Origin: Paenalcaligenes sp021793095
Lineage (GTDB): Bacteria; Pseudomonadota; Gammaproteobacteria; Burkholderiales; Burkholderiaceae_B
Length of the DNA: 64,000 nt
Direction: 5' to 3'
Assembly (NCBI GenBank): GCA_027317645.1
Contig: DAHVQS010000004.1
Coordinates: forward strand, 25,477 to 89,476
Shown: positions 16,730 through 23,717 of the stretch, piece by piece
How positions within the stretch are numbered: position 1 is the first letter of the stretch
Layout: each line of letters opens with the position of its first letter
Position numbers and translations under genes: made by a program
Notes under the pieces: model-generated
What the model saw: the letters and a program-made list of their open reading frames with translations, nothing else
The model's database searches: none
Told to the model about the DNA's origin: nothing

Positions 16730-16785
16730 TAGAAAATCACAAGAAGGAGTGTCTTAAAAGTTAAACCATTAAGGGGTAAAAAGTC

Positions 16786-16814
16786 TTGGCAAAAGGCAGT
16801 TCCCCTTTTATGAT
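16786..16814 (+). promoter_or_regulatory. Promoter for ugpQ
   Basis: TTGGCA (16786-16791), 17-bp spacer, TATGAT (16809-16814). The predicted start would leave a leader of about 25 bases containing AAGGGA before GTG 16847. Confidence 0.65.
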
Positions 16815-16846
16815 GATTTCATTTTCAGCCTTACAAGGGAAATTTC

Positions 16847-17620
16847 GTGACTTTAAGCAAGCGGGTTTGGCCCTATCCCAGAATGATTGCGCACCGTGGC
16901 GCCGGATTAAACGCCCCTGAAAATACATTGTCAGCGATGCGTTATGGTGCAGCACATGGCTATCAAATGTTTGAGTATGACGTCAAACTCAGTCGAGACG
17001 ATGTCCCCGTGCTGGTCCATGATGACACGCTGGATCGCACCTCTAATGCAACGGGGGTAGTCAATGAATACAGTCTGGCTCAATTGAGCCACTATGACTT
17101 TGGCGCATGGCATAGCAATGAATACATTGGCGAGCCTGTGCTCACATTAAATGGCATGGCTAACTTTAGCATTCCCAAAGGGTTGCATAGCAATATAGAA
17201 ATAAAACCGAATAAGGGTCTGGAAAAACATACAGGCCAGATTGTCGCTAAGCAGGCGCAGCAACTCTGGCAGCGCGCTAGTTTGCCACCCGTGCTGTCTT
17301 CATTTTCTATTGCAACGCTCGAGGCGGCGGCCTCGAGTGCGCCCGAATTGCCGCGCGCTCTGTTAATAGAGCAGCACCAAGAGGTGCCTGTCCTTATTCG
17401 TCAAATGCATCACTTGCAATGTATTGGGCTAAATATTGACTATCGATTGTTGAGTCCAGAGCTGCTCTCAGCCTGTGGTGCTGAAGGGCTTTTTGTCTGT
17501 GTTTGGACCGTTAATGAGGTGGAGCGCATCCGCGCATTATTTGCTCAAGGGGTGGATGCGGTTATTACAGATGAGGTGCATTGCGCGCCTGCAGATTTAT
17601 CCTCTGGCACCTTGCTTTAA
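16847..17620 (+). CDS. ugpQ: Glycerophosphodiester phosphodiesterase, UgpQ type
   Basis: Cytoplasmic enzyme that hydrolyses glycerophosphodiesters to glycerol-3-phosphate and an alcohol. The GDPD signature is complete: MIAHRGAGLNAPENTLSA gives the HRG and E-N-T residues, FEYDVKLSRDDVPVLVHDD gives the metal ligands (E-x-D) and second catalytic histidine, and SNIEIKPNKG and CVWTVNEVERIRALFAQG complete the barrel, with GVDAVITDE at the end. There is no signal peptide and the length of 257 residues matches UgpQ rather than the periplasmic GlpQ. The start is GTG 16847, with AAGGGA upstream. No ugp ABC genes are near. Confidence 0.93.
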   Translation: MTLSKRVWPYPRMIAHRGAGLNAPENTLSAMRYGAAHGYQMFEYDVKLSRDDVPVLVHDDTLDRTSNATGVVNEYSLAQLSHYDFGAWHSNEYIGEPVLTLNGMANFSIPKGLHSNIEIKPNKGLEKHTGQIVAKQAQQLWQRASLPPVLSSFSIATLEAAASSAPELPRALLIEQHQEVPVLIRQMHHLQCIGLNIDYRLLSPELLSACGAEGLFVCVWTVNEVERIRALFAQGVDAVITDEVHCAPADLSSGTLL

Positions 17621-17676
17621 ATGCACCGTTCCACGCTATCATTATGTTAAACTTGCCTACTATTATTTTGCATACA

Positions 17677-17700
17677 CCTGTTAAAGGTCCTGTTAAAGGG
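17677..17700. repeat. Two-copy 12-bp direct repeat before ppiD
   Basis: CCTGTTAAAGGT (17677-17688) and CCTGTTAAAGGG (17689-17700) lie immediately upstream of the ppiD ATG. The second copy supplies the AAAGGG ribosome-binding site; the first would be a duplicate of it. Confidence 0.8.
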
Positions 17701-17706
17701 TGATCC

Positions 17707-19668
17707 ATGTTTGATTTTATACGTACGCACCAGCGTATAGTGTTAGCTGTGCTAATTATCCTCGTGCTGCCCTCATTTGTGTTTTTGGGCGTCAGTGGAT
17801 ATACCAATATGGTGACCAAGGACTCCGACCTGGCCAAGGTAGGAAATAGCACCATCAGTGAACAAGAGTTTGATGCTGTTCTTAGAAATCAGTATGAAAA
17901 TCTCCAAAGAAATCAAAGTGACGAATTTGACCCTGCGCTGTTTGATCAGCCTGAGGTGAGAAAAGCACTATTGGATCGTTTAATAGAGCGCCAATTACTA
18001 ATTGAGTTGGCGCAAAAAGAGCATTTTAGTGCCTCAGATAACGCTTTGCGGGAGCATATTGCCGCGATGCCCGAGTTACAAGAGGACGGCGCATTTTCCC
18101 CCGAGCGCTACGAACAGATGGTGCGCATGGTGGGCATGGATACTCAGGGTTTTGAACAAAGTCAGCGGGCTGAATTATCACTTTCCCGTGTTTTGGATCC
18201 GATGCTAGAAAGCGCTTACCTCCCCAAGCCCGTCCAAGAACTGATCATCAATACCATGACTGATGGGCGTGAGGTACAAAAAAGTACTCGGCCTTTGACA
18301 GATGATTTGCGTCAGCAAACCGTTAACGATCAAGAGATACAGCAGTGGTATGAAGAGCATCGTGATGCCTATGCTGTCCCTGATTACGTCAATGTTGAAT
18401 ACGTCGTGCTAGATGAGGAGGCTGCCCGGGCAGCAGTCCCCACGCCAAGTGACAGCGACCTAGAGGATTACTACGAGCAAAATAAAGATCGTTTTAGTAC
18501 GACAGGGCGTGCCCATATTGCCCACATATTATTAGCTTTACCCCAAGGCGCTGATGATGAACAGCGCCAAGAGGCGTACCAGGAAGCTCAAGCACTGGCT
18601 GCCCAAGCCCAACAAGAGCCAGAGCGTTTTGCGGACCTCGCCAAAGAGCACTCCCAAGATACGGGTAGCGCCAGCCAAGGGGGTGATTTGGGCTGGTTGA
18701 ATCAAGGGACACTACCCAAAGAGCTTGATGAAGCGATATTTACTCTAGGCCAAGGCGAGATCTCTGATGTCATTGAAGGGGCAGATGGCTACCATATTTT
18801 CAAAATTGTAGATATCGAGCCTGAGCAGATTGAAAGCTTTGCTGATGTCCGTGACAAAATTGTCGAAGAAGTCACCGAACAACTGGCAGCCGATCAATTT
18901 GCTGATATGGCGACCCAGCTCACCGAGGTCATTTATGAACAGGCCGATTCGTTAACGCCTGCAGCTGACGCATTAGGGCTGAAACTGCAGGTTGCTACGG
19001 GGCTAGGGCGCGAAGAGGCGCTCAAAGCACCCATCTTTGCTGATGATGACCGTGCTCTTTATAAATTACAAGACGCCAGCTTTCTCGAGGATTCCCAAGT
19101 CCGCCGTGCGGTTTTTGACCGAGAGTCTTTAAAAACCTTGGAAAATGCTGGGGTCATTGAAATAGCACCTGATTTCCTCGTGGCGGTTCGAGCAACCGAG
19201 TACGTGCCTGCTCATACCCCAGACTTAGAAGATCTCGAGGCAGTCGTTAAAGAGGAATTACGTCATCATAAAGCCTTAGAGGCGCTTAAAGAACAGGTTG
19301 AGAAAGATGTGGCTGCTTTACGCGCTGGCGATGAACTTGATATAGAGTTCGGCGAGACACTCATGCTCAGCCGTACCCAACCACATGATTTGAATCGTGA
19401 GGCCTTAGATCAAATTCTGGCAACCTCAACCGAAAGCTTGCCCACCTACACTGCGATTGAAGAAGAAGATGGCTACGCCATTTATAAGATAAATAAGGTG
19501 GAAAATGCACAGCTGAGTGATTTGGATAAAGGCTTTTTGACGACCCAGATCAAGCAGCTATGGCAAGAGGCTCAGCAGGCAGCATTGATGGCGGCCTTGG
19601 CAGAGCAAGTAGGTGTAGAAGAATTGCCGGGTATGGAACAGGCCATTTACACCGAAGAGGATTTTTAA
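17707..19668 (+). CDS. ppiD: Peptidyl-prolyl cis-trans isomerase / periplasmic chaperone PpiD
   Basis: Membrane-anchored periplasmic folding factor that acts near the Sec translocon. One N-terminal transmembrane anchor (about residues 11-29, IVLAVLIILVLPSFVFLGV) follows the short cytoplasmic MFDFIRTHQR. A SurA-like N-terminal chaperone domain covers about 35-230, and one parvulin domain lies at about 260-365 (GRAHIAHILLALPQG, GSASQGGDLGWLNQGTLPKE, YHIFKI). The remaining C-terminal part is acidic and rich in Glu/Ala. The length of 653 residues is normal. Parvulin domains in PpiD are often inactive, and activity cannot be judged here. The neighbour usually found upstream in many genomes, an HU gene, is not present. 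Confidence 0.92.
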   Translation: MFDFIRTHQRIVLAVLIILVLPSFVFLGVSGYTNMVTKDSDLAKVGNSTISEQEFDAVLRNQYENLQRNQSDEFDPALFDQPEVRKALLDRLIERQLLIELAQKEHFSASDNALREHIAAMPELQEDGAFSPERYEQMVRMVGMDTQGFEQSQRAELSLSRVLDPMLESAYLPKPVQELIINTMTDGREVQKSTRPLTDDLRQQTVNDQEIQQWYEEHRDAYAVPDYVNVEYVVLDEEAARAAVPTPSDSDLEDYYEQNKDRFSTTGRAHIAHILLALPQGADDEQRQEAYQEAQALAAQAQQEPERFADLAKEHSQDTGSASQGGDLGWLNQGTLPKELDEAIFTLGQGEISDVIEGADGYHIFKIVDIEPEQIESFADVRDKIVEEVTEQLAADQFADMATQLTEVIYEQADSLTPAADALGLKLQVATGLGREEALKAPIFADDDRALYKLQDASFLEDSQVRRAVFDRESLKTLENAGVIEIAPDFLVAVRATEYVPAHTPDLEDLEAVVKEELRHHKALEALKEQVEKDVAALRAGDELDIEFGETLMLSRTQPHDLNREALDQILATSTESLPTYTAIEEEDGYAIYKINKVENAQLSDLDKGFLTTQIKQLWQEAQQAALMAALAEQVGVEELPGMEQAIYTEEDF

Positions 19669-19694
19669 TTAAATCCCTGCTTTTATTTAATTAA
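19665..19694. repeat. AT-only inverted repeat at the ppiD/nnrS junction
   Basis: Perfect 10-bp arms TTAATTAAAT (19665-19674) and ATTTAATTAA (19685-19694) around CCCTGCTTTT, overlapping the ppiD stop codon. It might help end the leftward ABC-nnrS transcript, but an AT-only stem is weak. Confidence 0.4.
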
Positions 19695-19703
19695 GCAAAT
19701 GAA

Positions 19704-20957
19704 CTATTTAAGGGGGCCAGCACAACCGTGCTGGCCATCTTTTCTATGGGTCAAGAATATCGGTAAAAAATGCAGGACAAACACTAAATAAATCAAGCAC
19801 CACAGTCCCACTGCAATTTGTGTGAAGACCAACCAGTGAGATAGCAGGCTGAAAATACCCGCAGCCAAGCGCAGCAGCACCACAAATAGTAAGGTACATA
19901 GAGTTAGCGGCAACCAGCGACGATAATCTAAATAAAGCCCCGAATGAATGCGTCCCACAATACTCATGACGGTTAGTATGAAAAAGCCCAAGGTACCTAT
20001 CAACAAAATATGGCGTGCAGCAGCAGGCAATAAAGACACGCCCAAGTAAGACAAGCCCAACGCACCATAACCCGCGGCCATGAGTATGTAACCCACATAT
20101 AAAAATAAACTATAGCGTTGTAGCAAGGCTCGGCCAATATGCCAGTCATTCAGTAGATTAAAAATGCTCGCCATACAGGCCAACGCTACCCAGCCAGTGA
20201 CTGCATTATTTCCGAGTAAAAGTTCTGTTCCGGCACAAAGCAGAATTGCACTGATGGCTAATTGCCGCCGTGGCAAACGCGCTAGGTAGGGTGTTTGGTC
20301 TGCAGCTCTTGCGGTTGAGGCATTGTCATCTATTTGTAGTTTGTTGTTGAGTACATTCATAGAAATTCGGCTGGCCGCCAATACAATCAAGACCATAAAT
20401 AGATGGACCAGTAGGTATAACCAAGGGTAGGCCGCCTTAGCATCTGTAAGCGCTAATAGATAACACAGCTCGACCACCACAAATACCATCATCACAAGGG
20501 CAAAACTACGGTGCCTGCCTTTTTCTTTGTATAAGGTAGGAGGCAAAATGTTGGTTAGAACAATCAGCCAAAAGAAAATAGATAAACAAACAGCAGGCCA
20601 GATGCCCCAATATGCTGAGAAAAAATAACTCAGACGAATGCATATCCAAAGCAAGGTGAGCAGTAGTAATAGAGGAGGTCGTATCGGTTGAGAGCTTGTA
20701 AACTCAGGAACAGCAGTGAGCAAAAACCCCACGGTAGCAGCACCGGCAAAGCCCATCAGTAGCTCATGACCATGCCATAGTGCCCAGCAGCCCAGCATAG
20801 GAGGACGAGTTGGATTCAGTACTAATACCCAAAGCCAGATAGGAACGAAAATAAGCGCAGTCAACAAGGAGAGGGTGAAGAAGGGCCTGAAGCCGCAAAT
20901 AAATAGGGGCAACTGGCAGAATCTAGCCGTGAGGGAGTAAACATTGCGAGAATTCAT
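19704..20957 (-). CDS. nnrS: NnrS family membrane protein
   Basis: NnrS proteins are heme- and copper-containing polytopic inner-membrane proteins linked to nitric oxide stress and denitrification; their exact chemistry is unknown. Twelve or so hydrophobic segments are visible over 417 residues. The N-terminal FICGFRPFFTLSLLTAL and the conserved WHGHELLMGFAGAATVGFLL followed by TAVPEFTSSQP are the family signature; the histidines there are likely metal or heme ligands by family analogy. It is the last gene of a leftward operon: its ATG overlaps the stop of the ABC ATPase gene by four bases. No NO reductase or nitrite reductase gene is nearby. The rightward ppiD terminator overlaps its 3' end. 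Confidence 0.9.
   Translation of the reverse strand: MNSRNVYSLTARFCQLPLFICGFRPFFTLSLLTALIFVPIWLWVLVLNPTRPPMLGCWALWHGHELLMGFAGAATVGFLLTAVPEFTSSQPIRPPLLLLLTLLWICIRLSYFFSAYWGIWPAVCLSIFFWLIVLTNILPPTLYKEKGRHRSFALVMMVFVVVELCYLLALTDAKAAYPWLYLLVHLFMVLIVLAASRISMNVLNNKLQIDDNASTARAADQTPYLARLPRRQLAISAILLCAGTELLLGNNAVTGWVALACMASIFNLLNDWHIGRALLQRYSLFLYVGYILMAAGYGALGLSYLGVSLLPAAARHILLIGTLGFFILTVMSIVGRIHSGLYLDYRRWLPLTLCTLLFVVLLRLAAGIFSLLSHWLVFTQIAVGLWCLIYLVFVLHFLPIFLTHRKDGQHGCAGPLK
19715..19745 (+). terminator. ppiD terminator inside the 3' end of nnrS
   Basis: GGCCAGCAC (19715-19723), AACC loop, GTGCTGGCC (19728-19736), then ATCTTTTCT. A 9-bp stem with a 4-base loop, 47 bases after the ppiD stop, lying within the last codons of the convergent nnrS gene. 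Confidence 0.7.
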
Positions 20958-21694
20958 TTGTTGGCCTGATTAAAAAAGCTTTGTTGAATCATTTCATCCT
21001 GTAAGAGATCGGCGGTGGTTTGATACACCCATTGCTCATCTCGCAACTGATGGGGATGCCGGATGGAAATTTCATGAATAATTTGACCCGGGTGGGGAGT
21101 CATGACATAAATTTGATCGGCAAGGCGAACAGCCTCCATGAGATCATGAGTAATCATGAGCACAGTCATTTTTTGTAACTCTATCTGTGCGCGTAATAAT
21201 TGATAAAGTTCTTGCTTAAGCCCAATATCCAGTGCTGAAAAGGGCTCATCCAAGAGTAATAGCTCAGGTTGGATAATCAGGGCACGAGCAAGGGCGACTC
21301 GGCTTTGCATCCCACCAGAGAGCTCTTTGGGGTATTTATGTAAGTCTTGTTGGCTGAGGCCCATTAACTCACCAAAATCCATGCTGCGTTGCACTCTCTG
21401 TGCTTTATGGATATTCCATGCCTTGAGGCCCAAACCAATATTAGCGGCGGCGGTTTTCCAAGGCATCAACCGCGGCGCCTGAAACATGACCGAAAGAGGT
21501 GCAAACGGTTGCTCATAATCACCACTGGTAGGGGTTAATAATCCTGCTAATAAATGTAAAAGGGTACTTTTACCGCATCCAGAGGGTCCGATTAAAGCCA
21601 GTGTGTGCTGTGCGGGCAATTCAAAATTAATATTGTGCAGTATTTGTTGTGGCCCGTAGTTAAAACAAAGTTGATTGACGCGAAGTTTTTTCAT
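20954..21694 (-). CDS. ABC transporter ATP-binding protein, NitT/TauT type
   Basis: Cytoplasmic ATPase of an importer in the nitrate/sulfonate/taurine class (SsuB/TauB-like). Walker A is GPSGCGKSTLLHLL, the Q-loop is VMFQAPRLMPWKT, the signature is LSGGMQSRVALARAL, Walker B is LLLLDEPFSALD, and the switch histidine is in MITHDLMEAV. The length is 246 residues. The start overlaps the permease stop by four bases and its own stop overlaps nnrS by four bases, so the whole set is translationally coupled. The family assignment is firm but the substrate is unknown. Confidence 0.9.
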   Translation of the reverse strand: MKKLRVNQLCFNYGPQQILHNINFELPAQHTLALIGPSGCGKSTLLHLLAGLLTPTSGDYEQPFAPLSVMFQAPRLMPWKTAAANIGLGLKAWNIHKAQRVQRSMDFGELMGLSQQDLHKYPKELSGGMQSRVALARALIIQPELLLLDEPFSALDIGLKQELYQLLRAQIELQKMTVLMITHDLMEAVRLADQIYVMTPHPGQIIHEISIRHPHQLRDEQWVYQTTADLLQDEMIQQSFFNQANK

Positions 21695-22536
21695 TGTGAT
21701 TGGCCCCCATGGGTGCGCCAGCCTTCAACCTGGCGTTTGATGGGTTCTAGGCATAAGTACTCGAGTAATAAAAGTGCTGCTAAAACGGTGACTACCCAGG
21801 CCAGGGTGCTGCCCGTATCCAACTGGGCACGAGCAACGGCCAGTGCACCGCCTATACCATCAGATGTGCTCAGTAGTTCAGCCATGACCACCACTTTCCA
21901 CGAGGTGCCCAATGCGGTAATCCAGGCAGGAAATAACCAAGAGACTAAATGGGGCAAATAAAGATCGGTCAAGCGTGTGCGGCGTGATAGACCAAATACT
22001 TTGACGACGGCCAATAAATCATTATCTAGGGTTAATGTGCCTTGCATTGAGGCTGCAAATACAATGGGAAAGCAGGCAATAAAGACTGTGAAAATGACGG
22101 TCGCATCTCCCATCCCGAACCAAATCATTGCCAGTACTAACCATGCAATGGGTGGCATACCTAAAAACAGGGTTACCAGTGGACGTGCCAGTAGAGCCGT
22201 CGATAGGGAAAGGCCTGCTGCCAGGCCACTGAAGGTGCCCGCTAATAACGCTAGCCCAAGCCCTATCAGGGTGCGTTGCGCTGTGATAAGAAACTCTGGC
22301 CAGAGGATGCCCTGTGTGAACAGATTTTTCAGCTGTGCGAGGGTCTCCAATGGCCCAGGCAGCACCAGTGGCCCGTAGGACTGGGCCAACCCCTCCCACA
22401 GTGCACAAAATAATAATAAGCTACCAATGGCAGCCCAGCCGCTCCAGAGATAATTGAGTAGCCCTGCCAAAACATGTCGTGTGCCTTGGGCCAAACGAGG
22501 CAAAATACGGCGAGAGGTTGACTCAGAACCTTTCAT
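21691..22536 (-). CDS. ABC transporter permease, NitT/TauT type
   Basis: Inner-membrane permease of the binding-protein-dependent class with about six hydrophobic segments. The cytoplasmic EAA loop that contacts the ATPase reads VVKVFGLSRRTRLTDLYLP, followed by HLVSWLFPAWITALGTSWK. The stretch LLFCALWEGLAQSYGPLVLP is typical of the SsuC/TauC family N-terminal helix. The frame is open to a TTG at 22554; I prefer ATG 22536 (281 residues), although neither has a clear ribosome-binding site. It sits 38 bases after the binding-protein gene and overlaps the ATPase gene by four bases. Confidence 0.87.
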   Translation of the reverse strand: MKGSESTSRRILPRLAQGTRHVLAGLLNYLWSGWAAIGSLLLFCALWEGLAQSYGPLVLPGPLETLAQLKNLFTQGILWPEFLITAQRTLIGLGLALLAGTFSGLAAGLSLSTALLARPLVTLFLGMPPIAWLVLAMIWFGMGDATVIFTVFIACFPIVFAASMQGTLTLDNDLLAVVKVFGLSRRTRLTDLYLPHLVSWLFPAWITALGTSWKVVVMAELLSTSDGIGGALAVARAQLDTGSTLAWVVTVLAALLLLEYLCLEPIKRQVEGWRTHGGQSQ

Positions 22537-22574
22537 GCGAATGAGATAGCGCAAAATATAAGATTACTCAACAG

Positions 22575-23606
22575 CTAGGGCGCAGATTGCCTTTGATGGT
22601 AAAACCCTTCGTCGGGCAGTGCGTTGCCTATACTGGCAGGATCACTGTCATAGAGGATCTGAAAAAAGTGTTGTAGCTCCGCGCTGGCGGTGTCAATACG
22701 TGCATAGTGCGGGGTTTGATGCTCAATGGATGCTTGGACAGCCTCTGCATCCAGCATCGGAATGGCATCAGAGACCTGTTTGGCGCATGTCTGGGCATGT
22801 TCATAACACCATGCGTTAGCCGATTCGTAGGCATCTAAAAAGGCCTCGATTAGGGCAGGGTCCTTTCGTTGGGGGTGTAATACCGCAATACCCGCTTGTG
22901 GGATGCGCGCCTGGGTATTCATTGTTTCTCCCCATTGCTTCTGTAGGTCAATACTGCGGTGCAGCTCTGGTGAGATCGCCGATAGTGGGAAAGAACCCGT
23001 TTTTAATAACGCCATTGATACCGCTGGCTCAGCCAAGAGGGCGTGATTCACGCGACGCGTTATTAAGAGCTGCATGGCTTCTATAGGGGTAGCGGTGTAA
23101 TGCAAATCGAGAGCTGTTTTTATATTTAAGCCTTGTTTTTCTAAAAGGTGCCTCAAGATAATGTCGGGCATATCTGCACGAAAGGGGACGGCAATGCGTT
23201 CATTTTTAAAATCTATCAGATTCTCTTTTGTGGCATCGCGCGACACGATCCAGAGTGCCCCCCATTGAGCAACGTTGAGCAGTTGCAGCTCTGAGCCTCG
23301 GTTGTAAAGATTAGCTGCGACATTGGTGGGCAAAGCGATAAAGTCAACCTTTCCTTCCAAAGCGATGGCTCTAAGCTGATCGGGGGTGGTCCATAATTTG
23401 AACTCAACAGTCCAGGGCAGGGATTGTTGCTCGCTCTGATTTGCCATGTGCACCAAAGCATTGGAGACACCGGCGGGAGGGCCGGCAACGATGATTTTAT
23501 TTTGAGGGTTAGGGTCTGCCGCTGGAGCATCAGTAACAGCGAAAAACAGACAACACTGTACGAAAAAAAGACGTACTACAGTTCCAAAGCGGATACGACA
23601 GCGCAT
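22575..23606 (-). CDS. ABC transporter substrate-binding protein, NMT1/SsuA-like
   Basis: Periplasmic binding protein with a Sec signal (hydrophobic VVRLFFVQCCLFFAV, probable cleavage after APAA near residue 30). The mature part begins KIIVAGPPAGVSNALVHMA and continues with features of the NMT1/SsuA-like fold (ALEGKVDFIALPTNVAANLY, then FKNERIAVPF). It is 343 residues long and is preceded by GAGG before its ATG. It is the first gene of the operon that ends in nnrS. The ligand cannot be read from the sequence; relatives bind sulfonates, taurine, nitrate or pyrimidine precursors, and conserved anion-binding residues are not obvious. Confidence 0.85.
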   Translation of the reverse strand: MRCRIRFGTVVRLFFVQCCLFFAVTDAPAADPNPQNKIIVAGPPAGVSNALVHMANQSEQQSLPWTVEFKLWTTPDQLRAIALEGKVDFIALPTNVAANLYNRGSELQLLNVAQWGALWIVSRDATKENLIDFKNERIAVPFRADMPDIILRHLLEKQGLNIKTALDLHYTATPIEAMQLLITRRVNHALLAEPAVSMALLKTGSFPLSAISPELHRSIDLQKQWGETMNTQARIPQAGIAVLHPQRKDPALIEAFLDAYESANAWCYEHAQTCAKQVSDAIPMLDAEAVQASIEHQTPHYARIDTASAELQHFFQILYDSDPASIGNALPDEGFYHQRQSAP

Positions 23607-23717
23607 GGCAACCTCGCGTGCACAACAGAGGAAATTTCATTTTACTTGAGGCCGCAATCGGGCAGGTAATGACCGCAGGGATTTTGTGCCTATGCGCTAA
23701 GTGTGGTGACCCAATTA

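Noticed and set aside
23646..23659. FNR-like site TTGAG-N4-CAATC upstream of the ABC-nnrS operon
   Set aside because: The left half matches four of five bases, but the right half does not fit ATCAA. It is not a convincing FNR/NNR box, although one would make sense biologically.
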